Assembly (NCBI GenBank): GCA_027627225.1
Contig: CM051029.1
Location: forward strand, 73,592,078-73,656,077
Source of the DNA: Congeria kusceri
Taxonomy: Eukaryota > Mollusca > Bivalvia > Myida > Dreissenidae
Reading direction: 5' to 3'
Length of the DNA: 64,000 nt
Positions 32,740 through 44,999 of the stretch are shown here, piece by piece. Below the pieces are notes generated by a model, which worked only from the letters and a program-made list of their open reading frames with translations, did not search any database and was not told the origin of the DNA. How positions within the stretch are numbered: position 1 is the first letter of the stretch; each line of letters starts with the position of its first letter. The position numbers and the translations under genes are program-made.

Positions 32740-35700
32740 TAGTAAACAACAACAACAACAACATTTATTCAGCAATAAAGCTTATACAAGCTCATAGCCT
32801 ACATAGTATGAATAAGTATAAATATTTACAAGTAATGGCCGAAGTGGAAAGTATAAATGTCTAATAAAACGGTTAAACACAATTATATTGTTTATTGACA
32901 AGAAGTAAAGAGAACAAATCTATAATTGGAGAGCAACAAACATCATTGCTCATATATTATTTAAATACTAATAGGAGGAAGTATTTAATGTACAAAAAAT
33001 CAAACATGTTTGCGTGAAATAAAAATCAGTAGTTCCGTAATTTATGACTAGGATACTTAAAATTTTACTGGTAAATGATGTATTAATTACGTTCTAATTG
33101 GCGTCTTAAATTAGTTGCTTCATAAATGAACTTCGCTACACTTATTATTTCATTTTTATTTTTGGTGGACATAAATCTTTTCAACTTTGAAATTGTTGGC
33201 CACCTGCAAAAATGTTGTTGTAGGAGTTTTTTTTCTAATGTGTGTATATATTGGACAGACTAACAAGAAATGATACTCATTTTCTATCGCGTTCACGTTG
33301 CAAAATTCACACTTACGATTTTCTCTTTCAATATTATGATATCGTCCTCTTTCTATTTCTAGATTATGTGATGATAACCGGAACCTACTTAAGGCGAATT
33401 TATATTGTGTTTCATTTACTTTGTCTAAATACGTTTCTAGTGTTAAGTTTTGTTTAAATAAGCAATAAGAAGATAGGCGTGGAAAGTTGTTTACCTCGCT
33501 ATGCCAGGTTTGTGTATAACTGTCTAGTATTCTTTGTTTGCATGGTATCAACTGCGCTTCGGTTATGTTTTGGTTAATCCAAAGTTTTCGAAAATGGTTT
33601 TCACGCGACAAGCCCAGTTTTGATTGTTATATGTATGGCCGTTATTCGCATCGTTTTTTAGCATGTTATATATGATTTTAATTACGCTGTTTTCATTTGA
33701 CGAAATCAGTTTAAACAAATATTTAATACTATTTACTTTCTGTATTTCTTTGAATGGCATTCGTCCTAATTAAGATTTGTTGACTTATTGACGCATAGTA
33801 TTTTTCTTAAAAATGTTGTATGCACGGCTTCTATATCGTTTGCCCGCGCAGTTCCCCATATTTTGGATGAGTAATTTAATACGGACGCAACAAGGATATC
33901 AAAAAGTTTTAGTTTGCTTTTTGTGCTAAACTCGTATTTATTGAACACGGAGAATAGTCGGTGCATTGATTTCGAGGCGTGGTCTGCTATACATTTTTGT
34001 GTTCTATTGAAATTACTGAAATTACTGAAATTACTGAAATTAGGCTGTTCGCCTAATAAATTATTAAAATGCGTATACAGGTCATCTAATTTTAGACTGT
34101 CTTCAGTGTTTGACGTCTGTTTATAGCATTTTTTTTTTTTAGAGATTTCCAGAATTGTTTTGGATTTGATTTAGCGGTATTTTAAAGCTTTCTTCCTTCT
34201 GACAGTTTGTATTTAACTTTAGCTTTTTTCCATGTTTTGTTGTACAGAGTTCTCATTTTTACAGAATGATTTCTATTTACATCAGTTTTAGATTTGTTGA
34301 ACACGTTTCGCGCGCGTTTGAAATTTTTCTTCGTCATGTAACAATTATTATCAAACCATTTTGGAGAACGTGATTTGTTGTGGTTATTCGGATTGTGATT
34401 CGAACTGATAGTTTTTCCGAATATGTTGACCGCATTATCATATATACAGTGTGTGATACATTTTATTTCACGGTTTATATTTTCATTATGTAAGTCATTT
34501 AGTGAACTGATATTTTCTTTTAAAGATTCTTGAAATTGTTCAACCAAACTCGCGTTGAAAACAAGCTTAGTTTCTTCTGTATATTCGTCAGGTGGTCTAG
34601 TTCTAGTTTTTGTACAACATTTTATTGCGAAATAAATAGCTGCGTGATCGAAAAGGTTTTCCAGTCGAGTATCTGAAATTCATTTACGAGATCGACATCG
34701 TTTGTATTTGTATTTACAATTAAATAGTCAGTTATACTCATGCCTCGGGTTGATGAGAATGTAAATTGATTTTCTTGCTCATTGTTAAGACGTCCATTAA
34801 CAATTATACGGTTAGTGGATTTGAATAGGTTAATCAGTTTTTTTCCATTGTTATCAATGACCTTGTCTGGATTGTTGCGTAATATTGAAAAATAGTTATT
34901 GGCATTTTCTGTATCTAGATTGTTCAAAGAGTCAAGACATTTATCAAATTCAAGAATATCTGACAAATTACCTGGTCTGGAATTAAGATCACCTGTAATG
35001 CATGTTTTACCAAGTTGTCCATATTTTTCAATTCCATTTTCTATTTCATCGAAGAAATCAAAATCTTATTCAATTAGAACTTTTAAATGAACATGTGGAA
35101 TATAAGCATGACACAAATATATATCTGACTCTAGAGCAAACAACTTATTGCCTAGTTTTAACCACACTATTCCATTTTGGTTGGTTTCTTCAACGAATAT
35201 ATTATCTGTCAATTCTTTTCTGTAATATATTGTAAGTCCTCCGCTATAGCGACCTTTTTTGGTACCAAAATGTTTATTTCCGTGCAGATGGAAACTAGAG
35301 TATCCATCTATATCGAGATTTATTGATTGTTTGCTATTTGTCCAGGTTTCAGATATTAAAATTAGATCATAATTTTGAACATATTCTAAAAAGCTAGCAT
35401 CATTGATTTTTCTTACAAGCCCATTAATATTCCACGCTAAAATGCGTAACTTCCCTTCCTTGTCCTAGTTCGTGACCTCTCTGAACTGACTGCTTGCGTT
35501 GTCACGGGATAGCAGTTTTGCCCCGGCCCATTTCACCTGTTTTCCGGCGCCTTTTTCACGGTTGAATAAAGCGCTTTTTTTATCGTCTTTGTTGGAGTAC
35601 CGCTTTGGTCTGTTGGATGCCGATGCCCATTCCGGCTGTTTTGAGCTCGCGTGTTTTGGTAATTGCTGTTGTTCGTACTAATTCTCTTTGTTGGTAATAG

Positions 35701-36130
35701 TGGAATTCGGCCACTATCGGTCTGTGCTTTCCGTTGTTTGGTTTACCAAGACGATGAACTCTGTCTGAGGTGATGTTCTCCTCAATTCCGAGCTTTTCTG
35801 ATATCATAGTCTTTACGATTTCTTCGCACTTTTCATTAGGTGATTCAGAACATCCGTAAAACAAGTGATTTTCTCTCATGCTTCTGGCTTCTAAGTCGTT
35901 AGTCTTTTGTTCATTCTCGTTCGTTTGGATTTTGATGTTTTGTACTGTTGCTTCTAATTCTGTGTAATGTTTGTTTATTTTCTGAGCTCTTTGTCAGTTG
36001 ATTGCATTTGCTGTTTCGTGTCTTCTAGTTCATTGCTAATAAACTGAGAAGCTGTCTCTACCTCTTGTGTACGGGTTTCGATGGACTTAACACTTAGCTC
36101 TAATGCTTCTACGTTTTGTGTAACAATAGT
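32740..36130 (-). mobile_element. Non-LTR retrotransposon (LINE) remnant, RT core deleted
   Basis: Read on the minus strand: a coiled-coil piece (about 36110-35900); an ORF1-like segment at 35879-35580 (DRVHRLGKPNNGKHRPIVAE); an endonuclease from about 35445 with WNINGL, ISETW, GGLTIYY, GDLNSR and SITDYLIVN; a linker to about 34180; and then the C-terminal region with a CxxC...HFLLVC zinc-binding-like motif (33611-33156). The reverse transcriptase palm with its catalytic motifs is absent at about 34030-34180, and there are several frameshifts. The 3' end is a short (TGT)n-like tail near 32745-32765. The ORF1 plus APE-type endonuclease layout is L1/CR1-like; I do not assign a clade. Confidence 0.75.
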
Positions 36131-37720
36131 TAAGAATAAGTTAATAATTCATGCAAACTAAACACAATGCCATTTAAATATGAAATAAAATATTAATGAA
36201 ACATTATGATTGTAAGGTTAAGGATAAGATTTTAATTAAGAAGTTTCTGGAATGTGGCCCCTGAAGTCCAAATGGGCATAAACATGCGCGTTTTGTTTTA
36301 GTTATGCTAAACGGTAACAGCATGCGTGAAACTGTCACTGTTTGTATAGAACGCGATAAAATACTGTCATAAACTGTATATTTCATAGAAAATTATAAGT
36401 TGAATGAGCTCGCACTTTCCTTGAACCCGATATTCCGATTTAAAAATACCGCGTCTTTCCCCAATACCAGGGGCGGTTCAGGATTTCGGGTTGGGGGGAG
36501 GGGGCGTAAACTTTTGATCGTGCAGTTATAATCCTTTATGTTGTCTGTGGGTCTGCAGTGATTAAATACAGATCCGTATCAAAGATATGTAATAAATCTT
36601 AGCACATCATCATCAGCATCATCATCATCATTATCATCAAATGCATTTTGTTTTACTGAATAAATTAATACTTCACCATAATTATTATGTTTGATGGACA
36701 TGTTGCGTCATGCACCTGTTTTGGCAGTAAATTGACCGCTGTTCGATGTGCCTGTCCACTAAATACTTATTTACTTACATCAGGAACATCGTCCAACATG
36801 TAAAAACCGTAGCTGACTATTTTCAAACACACACTAATCGACGATACTTTTTATTATTCATTTACCGAAGTGTAGTGGTCTCTCGTCGAAGTGTATTTCA
36901 TTAAATAACTCACACATTCAGTCATGCTCATCAGTTGTTTTCAAATGCACTATGCACTGTGTTTTTTTCTATCGAGTCGAACTATCGGACAGACATACGA
37001 ACATGTTTTTTACACAAAATATTGTGAAAGATACTCGTATCATGGTATGATTGCGTTGTGAACTAATAAGGTAAGTGATGCCGACTTTGTTTCAATTTCG
37101 CTGACATATGGTGTCGGAGAAAAATGTTAAATCGCCAGGAACTGGAGCCAACGTTGTGGACACCCTCTACTTTATCATGTTATAACTTTCTTATGAATGC
37201 ATAAAACAATATGACATTTGGTTGTTAATGGAACGTTTAACAAAAAGTTTGATGATTTAGATTTGTGGGAACTATTTATTGAGACAAACATGTTCAAACT
37301 CGAAAGTTGGCATTGATTTGACTTAAATATATACTTTAAATCTTATTTATTCGATTTGTGTATTGCATCTGGCATCTTTATATTTATAATAGATGAATTT
37401 ATACCAAAAAACAACAACAATATGATCCACAAATAAAGGTACATGTATATATACTAATTGTCAATAGTTTTCGCTGAACTTTTGCGCCTATACTACGGTG
37501 TAAATAAGAAATTATAGGGAGCGGGCTAGGTGGAGATGTTTTAATGAAGTAAATAAGGATCTTGTAAAAGCTGAGTGAGCGAAGCGAGCGAACAATTTTT
37601 TTAAAGCATTTAATCGTGTTATTTCGGAAGATATTCGTAAGCCTAGGAAATTCGCTTAGGAAGCAATACGACATAATTTCCATGACGTTCGGCTTGAGTC
37701 GTGGATGTCCTTGGTATTTA
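36131..37720. other. Gene-free stretch
   Basis: (cat)n-like run at 36604-36641. A cccaataccaggggcggttc motif near 36470 resembles the end of a DNA element, but no partner end was found. Confidence 0.4.
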
Positions 37721-37721
37721 A

Positions 37722-38235
37722 AGGGCCCGTATTCACCAAATCATTATTAAACTTAAGAATAACGAATATTCTTAAAACTGTTCTGGGCCCATATTCACAA
37801 TGTTCCTCAGGGAAATCTGAACTTAAGAAAAAATTTAGATCAAATTTTCTATGTGAAATCCAATGATTTCTGTACAAAAAGGCTGCAATAGGAAACATGT
37901 AACCAATATTTACAAGTTTACAGCATTTTAATGTTAAAAGACCTATACATGAAACAGCCAGAGACTTAAGGAATTTTATTAATTTAAGGAATTTACTTAA
38001 GTTTTCCCTAAGGAGCTTTGTGAATACGGGCCCAGTTCTAAAAAGGCTGTTATTTCAATGTCCCTTGGTATTCGCTAACTTTAATAATAGCATTTAGTAT
38101 GGTTTGTTAAAGATAATCGCGACATTAGTACCAGCATATTCGAGAATACGCAAGTATTTTGCTTTGCGTCTAAGTCTATTCTTTATTCTTAAGTCTAAGT
38201 CTAAGTCTAAGAATTGGTTGGTGAATACGGGCCCC
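37722..38235. mobile_element. MITE interrupted by a related MITE
   Basis: The outer ends are aagggcccgtattcacc and ggtgaatacgggccc. A related inner element at 37785-38034 (gggcccatattcac...gtgaatacgggccca) is flanked by gttct on both sides. The right outer arm carries (gtctaa)n. Confidence 0.75.
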
Positions 38236-38900
38236 GATGTACGGCAGAGACGCACGGTCTTAGGATGGATGGATTATCTTGACATTCTTATAAGCCTACG
38301 TGGTCACCTCGTCAGCGCCTTGTACCAAAAACCGGACGTTCGTCGACCCGACATGGTCAACATCCGCTCCTGCAAGTACCCTTCACTCACCTAGGCTGTT
38401 TTAGTAGATCCACGTGGTCAGCAATTAAAAGCCGCACCAACACACCCCAGGAAATAAATCGAGTTAACGATTCACGTTAATTGCCTGTTACATTAAATTT
38501 AAGTGGTAAGAAAATAATTAACGTCACTTTAATTAAGAAAATTTATCTCAAACCGAAAACGTGCTAACCTAAGTAAACTATACAACACCTGGTGTTTGCG
38601 ACAGGTTAAAGACGTCCGGAAGGGGCGTAGCTTGGGTTAAAACAGGTATAGGCACAATAGGCGGAATCTACAAAATCACGCTGTCAGCGATAATTTGGAC
38701 CATAATTTGGGGGTGTTTATACTTGTATGTGGCTACAAACAACTAACTTCAGCTAAACCCCGATTCTTCAAAATAATTGTTGAATAAGCACGTGTTTCAT
38801 GAAATTTAGTTCATATTTTCGTAATCGACTCGTTAAACAATGAAGTATCAACACAGCCAAGAAAGATCCCCTCACCCACATTTGGTTTCTATATATGACT

Positions 38901-39247
38901 TACCGTTTAGGTCAAAAGTAAATAAGTATAACCATAGGTACAAAAATATGCATACAATTTTGTGCCTATATGCCTAAATTTATGCCTACTTAAGAATATA
39001 CCTACAGGTACAATGTATACTTGGAGGTACAATTTAGGCCCGTTGGCATAAATTTAGGCCTTTAGTCTCAATATTTTTTGGTGTGTAGAATTACAGAAAT
39101 CCCCGTAATTATTTTAGTTAAAAGTAATATTAAAATAATTTTTAAATAGGCCTATTGGAATAATTTTAGGCCTGTAGGCACAAAATTGTGCCTGTACGTA
39201 TATTTTTTTACTTGTAGGTATACCTATTTACTTTTGACCCAAACGGT
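38901..39247. mobile_element. Palindromic MITE, about 347 bp
   Basis: Left taccgtttaggtcaaaagta and right tacttttgacccaaacggta are inverted, and complementarity extends inward (taggtac/gtacctac, attttgtgcc). Confidence 0.75.
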
Positions 39248-39565
39248 ACGTCATAGTTTCAGCGCCCTATCACATAAAATCGGAAACATGATATCATAAC
39301 ATGTTTCGATAGTTTGTTTTTCATTGTTCTCATGGATTTGAAGTTCACCCTTCAAGTAGAAAATATATACCGTTTCTTGTAACCAACACTATGTAAGCGC
39401 TAAAAAAAGCAAGAACATAAAAATAATTATGCAAAAATAGCGCCTAAAGTAATGTATTCTGAATACACTGCTTGGTTATTTTTTTCATATACATAGCATG
39501 ACAAAAACGTACATTTAAACGTTCATTATATTAATGTTTGTTTCATATCTGTTCACTGGCTTCAG

Positions 39566-39690
39566 TTACATTTGGGAATTCACAGGACATCATAATCATT
39601 CTCACTCCAAACACTTCAAGTCCATTGCTGAGAAAATTTGCAACCATTATGGAATTATTTGCGCCAGTAAAAGTGGCGTTAGCGACTTGA
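39566..39690 (+). pseudogene. Third copy of the orphan terminal exon
   Basis: The acceptor is ggcttcag, with the same phase as the other copies. It reads TFGNSQDIIIILTPNTSSPL and LRKFATIMELFAPVKVALAT, then TGA. The hydrophobic tail is weaker (MELFAPVKVALA), so anchoring is doubtful. The upstream flank matches that of 26512, pointing to duplication of a block rather than of the exon alone. Confidence 0.45.
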
Positions 39691-39699
39691 GGCCTTCAT

Positions 39700-41100
39700 T
39701 ACACAAAATAACGTTTTTCTAACAAAGATAGTGGTCAACTGCGTATGACTTTAAGCAGTGTTTATTTTAGGGACGGCATCGAAGACCAAAATCGATATTC
39801 GAATATTCGCTTTTTCATTCAATCGAATATTCGCATAGATTCGTATTAAGTACTTTGAGCTTTGTAGCCTGATCAACATAATATTTTTTGTATGACGTTT
39901 TAGTACCGATTAGCGTGTAAATCTTCCGTCGTATTTTTCATTAACAAATTGTACTTTCCAATTAATGCATCAATAACGCTGTATTCAGCATAAAGAACGT
40001 AATGTCCCATGTTAATTGTTCTTTTAATCAAAAAGTGTTTAATAAACCACACATTTTTATCAATGTGGAAACGCGCCGATAAGAAATAGTTTATCAACAG
40101 AATTGAGCATTTCTCAGTTATACTCAGTAACTGATAAATGTGTGATCGCACTTCTGTAATTATTTACAAAAACACTGAAAATTTTACAAATCGGATTGTG
40201 TGTGTTTTGTTGTACATTGTATTTATTTCAAGATGGCGTCATTTTGTTTCTAAAAACGTTCATATTTCCAATTTCATATAGGAACAGTTCAACTGACCGA
40301 TCAAAAGCGCTAAATCTCATACAAGCACTGGTTTTAGCCAATCACATTGCTTTGATCCTATACAGGAACAGTTGAATTGATGCAGGAACTGTTGATCGTT
40401 TATTTACTAACGCAAACTGATATAAGACGTGCATTTTTACTAATGTTGTGCGTAATATTGTAAAGTTGATTAATGCAAAGTTTTATTAGAACCGAACCAA
40501 GTATATTCACCATCACAAATACGTATCCAAATGTGACGTGGAATTAATAATTGTTACTAAATGTTATTATCGGTCGACTTGTTCAGCTCAAGTTCAAGTT
40601 TATTTACATAAGCACACATTTCATATGTCGTCCATTGAAAGCCAGAAGGTGCTATCACCATAAGTACAAAGAAGGATGATATCGTTTTCTGGCTTTCTTT
40701 TCGAGGGACGTATATATGAACATAATTGGAAAATAGATATAATAAATACGTCAGAAAATAACTAATAGATAGTTTTGTCACATGCAACAATAGCAAAAAT
40801 AATACAAATGGAAGGGAAACAACGTTACAATATATCAAATATGATTATAAATTTACAACAACAGAATATGCATATACAATTAGTTAATTTACTACATAAT
40901 TTGACTTCGGGAATAAAATTAATTTAGTCACCTGATAAAATCACTGTGATGATAATGGTTACGTCGGCGGTCGGAAATACACTAAAACAATAGAAAAATT
41001 GAGATATACAATATTATAACTTGAAACAGACTTCCATTATTTTAATGCCTGTAATTAACTATAGTTTAAACATAATTTATTTTGCTTGTTTGTAGCGAAA
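39700..41100. other. Mostly gene-free stretch
   Basis: ttcgaatattcg repeats at 39795-39845 and a direct repeat of caggaacagtt-type sequence at 40281 and 40368. No exon supported. Confidence 0.45.
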
Positions 41101-41336
41101 GCAAGGGGTGTACTGAGGTACTTTGAAGTCCGTTCCCTAGGTAGAACCAGTACTTTGGGGAAATATCATTGGAACACTCATTGAGTACTCACCCAATACC
41201 CAAAAACTAGACAGCTCACCGAGTACTCACAATATTACCTCGGAAGAAGGGCGGACAACATTTTTCTTTTTCATAACTAGTGTCATCAACGAAAAATGGT
41301 GCCTTAATGTCAGTTATTTAAATATTAATATTGCGC

Positions 41337-41650
41337 ATTAAAGGAGCAGCTTCACAGTTTTGGGTTGCAAAAAATAATTTTCTAAAACTTTTCCTGTTCT
41401 ACAATACATGTATTGTCAATATTTCAAGAATTAAAAAATGCATTGATTCTACATAGTTAAACTGGTACCTGGTAGAAATACCCTAGTAATTTACACAAAA
41501 AGGCATACTAAATATCAAAATAATAATATTTTTAAACCAAAGCAGCATAACAGACAAACACATTCGATGTGTTCTACTACTTTCTTGTTTTAAAATTTCA
41601 TGTTATTCACAAGTTTTCCATCCCCAAACTGTTAAACTGTCCCTTTAAAT
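41337..41650. mobile_element. ITR element, about 314 bp
   Basis: Left attaaaggagcagcttcaca and right actgtccctttaaat are inverted, with cagtttggg-type subterminal sequence. Just left (41100-41200) is a SINE family B tail fragment (gtagaaccagtacttt). Confidence 0.6.
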
Positions 41651-41892
41651 ATTTTTCTTTTTTTTCTGACAATGACGTACGTTAGATCCAATGTGTAGGA
41701 TGTGATGCCGGCCTCAATTAACACGCTTGCATCGCAGTTCAAGGTAACTCCGGACCGGGTAAAAGCTCCGGAAACCGGAGGTGCGATTGCGTTTACCCTG
41801 AAACGTTACGGCATACAGTCAGACATATCTTTTACAAGAAACAATTATGTGACACAACTATGTGCAGAAATAAATACAGTGTCAAAATTAAA

Positions 41893-42740
41893 ACAAGAGG
41901 GCCATAATGGCCCAAAGGGCTTACCTGAGTTCTGGCAAAGATAAAATCCTCATTGTTGTGACAGGCTTCAACAAATTTTGGAAGTAGGCCATAATGTCCT
42001 TAAATATTTTTTTCGAGCTGATTAATTATCATACTTGTTTTTTTTTATCCATGGCTTGCCATTACGTGTCAAAGAAAAAACTCATTAACAAATAAGGACC
42101 TGGGTATATTTTCTCTACTCTGGTATCCAACTCTTCCGAAAGCAGACAATTTCAAAGGAATAGTCTTAATTCTGCAATTTTGAAAGATAATGGAGACGGC
42201 TGTGCAAATGTCATGTCATGCTAGCTGGCTTGTTCCAATGAGTTGAGTTTATTGCCATTTACTCTTATTATACTTAAATTCGCTTTAGATCTTATGGTCA
42301 CAAATAAATTGTGGAAGTTGGGTCCACATTGGTTGAAATGAAGTCCCTGTCTTGAAGTCCATTTTTGCAATTAATGTTCACAATTAAGGGAAAATAACTC
42401 CAGTCTTTATGGCCTGATCTGTCTCATAAGCTGCTTGTGCTGAGAACTTATAGCCATACAAAACCTGTGAGAGTTTGAACAAGATTTAATTTTTAAAAAA
42501 AATCTCCATGCCGAAAACACGCATTTTCTGCATTTTTTTTCAACAAAGGAGATCCGGTGTTTGTGTCCTAATCTGGTCCATTGTTGGCTTCTGCTGCGAA
42601 TGTATGATCACACTCAAGCTGTAGAAGTTCGGTCAAGATTGGAAGAAAAATGAAGACTCTGTTTTGTTTTCGAAGTGTTTTTCGAATCTACCGCACAATG
42701 GATGGACAAACCGAACATGAAATAAGAATAATTCAGCAGA
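41893..42740. repeat. Dispersed element fragment
   Basis: It begins acaagagggccataatggcc...cttacctgag, the inverted form of the ends at 48062 and 56393 (gggccctctt). The body has no ORF of note. Confidence 0.5.
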
Positions 42741-44012
42741 CCCTGTGTAATGCATGTAGACAAGACGACTCGGTTAAGTTAATAGTAGCGGTGATTATCA
42801 CGTCTAGATATTTCCATTTGTGTTAACTGTAAAATATATATTTCTGTGCAACCTTAGTACACAATCATATTATAAACCTTACAGTGTGTTCCAAGATGTC
42901 AATTATTGTGTGTTAGGTGGGTCAAATACATATGTTAGCGAAACACCAATCGATAACCCAAATATGGTCATTCATACAAATATAATAAACGTCGCCGTTC
43001 CCTGCGATATTCGTTATTACGTACGTTATTACGTTATTGGTAATAACGTCGCAGGCTGATGTGCCGCTTGGCAGATCGACGGTTATACAGCAAACCTCGG
43101 CTACAACTAAAAGAAGGGAAAACATGTCTAAGGAACAACACTTAAATACAATATAAATATAAATATATAGATATTGTCCATTTAAATCAAAACACTACAT
43201 TAGAAGCAAAACCAAGGCATTTGGAAACAATAACGTATAATAAATATACAATATTATGAAATGTTCGATCATAAACCATATTTACAAAAATGCTTAAAAA
43301 CATGAAAACCCCAACGGCGTAGAACCAATAATAAAAATAAATAACATGAACTTCGAAATCCTGCAAAAAGTTTCAGACAAGAAAATTTTTCAATGTTTTC
43401 AATATAGTCATAAGAAAACTGACCGACTTCTGGTGACCATGTTTTAACAACTCAACATAAATTAGAATTTCTTACAGGGTCGCCCAATTCAAATTTAAAA
43501 TTATAAAAAAAATAAATCATGGTTTCTGACAAGAATATTCTCAAATTGTTAAATGCAACTATATAAGTAAATAAAGTCCCTAACTCTGGCGGCATTGGTC
43601 ATTTTAAACAAATCAGAATAATTTGAAGGAATTGTGTAGGGGGCCACCCAAGAAGCACTTCTGCGAATTTATTTTAATTGTAATATGGTTTCTTTGAAAC
43701 AGATTATTGTTATTATTTGTTTTAACTTTTTGTTGCCATGGCAACCATAGCTTTAAATGTATTCCAATGTAGCTCGCCATAGAACAATTTGTGGTTTGGT
43801 GAGCTAAGGAGAAAAGGACAAAACAAAAAGACCCAAATTATAAAATGCTTTATTTACATGATACATACATTATTGTTTTCATTTTGTATATTATTTTTAA
43901 TGTGTATATGTGGTTGACTCAATATTGTTTTATCTAACTTATTCTTAGAAGAAAAATGACACAAAATCATTGTGATACCTAGCAACATCAGAGAAACTGA
44001 ATCTTTGCGTTA
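42741..44012. other. Gene-free stretch
   Basis: One imperfect palindrome at about 43003-43056 (cctgcgatattcgttattac...taataacgtcgcagg). Nothing else supported. Confidence 0.4.
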
Positions 44013-44388
44013 CGCCAGAGTTTTTTAATTTCTTGGTTCTCGGACACTTTTGGAAAAGTGTCCCGTTGGAGGAGGGAAAAAAATAAAAATAAAAATAAAA
44101 AACAACGCAGAATTGAGTAAATTAATGACGCGAATTTCACAAATGGACAGTGATATTAAAATCTTAATGCTTTATTACTTACAAAAATCATATTACACAA
44201 CATTAACTGAATCACTATATGATAACCATGACATTAATATTCTTTTGCATTCGGTGTAGTAGGTTGAAACCCTTTCACAATGTCATCTTTACGATATCGG
44301 TTACATTCTAAAATGTTAATAGTTTTTTGCTTTTTGGAAAAAATCGGGTCGGCGGATCCGAGAACCAAGAAATAAAAAACTCTCGCCT
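44013..44388. mobile_element. ITR element, about 376 bp
   Basis: Left cgccagagttttttaatttc and right aaataaaaaactctcgcc are inverted, continuing through ttggttctcgg. Contains (aaaat)n at about 44082-44100. Confidence 0.65.
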
Positions 44389-44429
44389 TAGAGTTGTTAA
44401 GCAAATGGGCAAACGAGATGTGTTCTTGA

Positions 44430-44690
44430 GCCAAATCCACAAGGCTCCTAAAAACAATCTGAAGTTCAGTCATATTTACGGAAAAAATTTAAATCATTTT
44501 TTCCGTGTGAAAAATCAGTATTTTATTTTCAAAATACGGTTAAATAAAAATCGTTTGTGGATTCTTTTCCAAAATAAAACACTGTTATATAAAATGAAGT
44601 TGAAATGAAACAGCCTCAGACTTGAGGAATATTTTAGTTTTTTAGACATTGATTTAAATTTGCCCTGAAGGGAGCTTTGTGGAAATGAGT
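44430..44690. mobile_element. Diverged copy of the 37785 MITE
   Basis: Shares caatctgaa/gaacttaag start features, gaaatgaaacagcc.cagactt and ggagctttgtg.aa end features with 37785-38034. Confidence 0.45.
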
Positions 44691-44697
44691 TCAGGAA

Positions 44698-44995
44698 GAC
44701 TTAAACAAGACCTACGCAGAACTGGTACAAACAGCAGAGACACTACGCAGAACTGGTACAAACAGCAGAGACACTACGCAGAACTGGTACAAACAGCAGA
44801 GACACTACGCAGAACTGGTACAAACAGCAGAGACACTACGCAGAACTGGTACAAGCAGCAGAGACACTACGCAGAACTGGTACAAACAGCAGAGACACTA
44901 CGCAGAACTGGTACAAACAGCAGAGACACTACGCAGAACTGGTACGAACAGCAAAGACACTACGCAGAACTGGTACAAACAGCAGACACACTTGC
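44698..44995 (+). repeat. 31-bp minisatellite, about 9.5 copies
   Basis: Unit acactacgcagaactggtac...agcagag. As 31 is not a multiple of three, the apparent ORF cycles through all frames, so it is not coding. Confidence 0.92.
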
Positions 44996-44999
44996 ATCC

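Noticed and set aside
41702..41944. 80-residue ORF
   Set aside because: It runs into the conserved end of a dispersed element (gagggccataatggccc); no splice or domain support.
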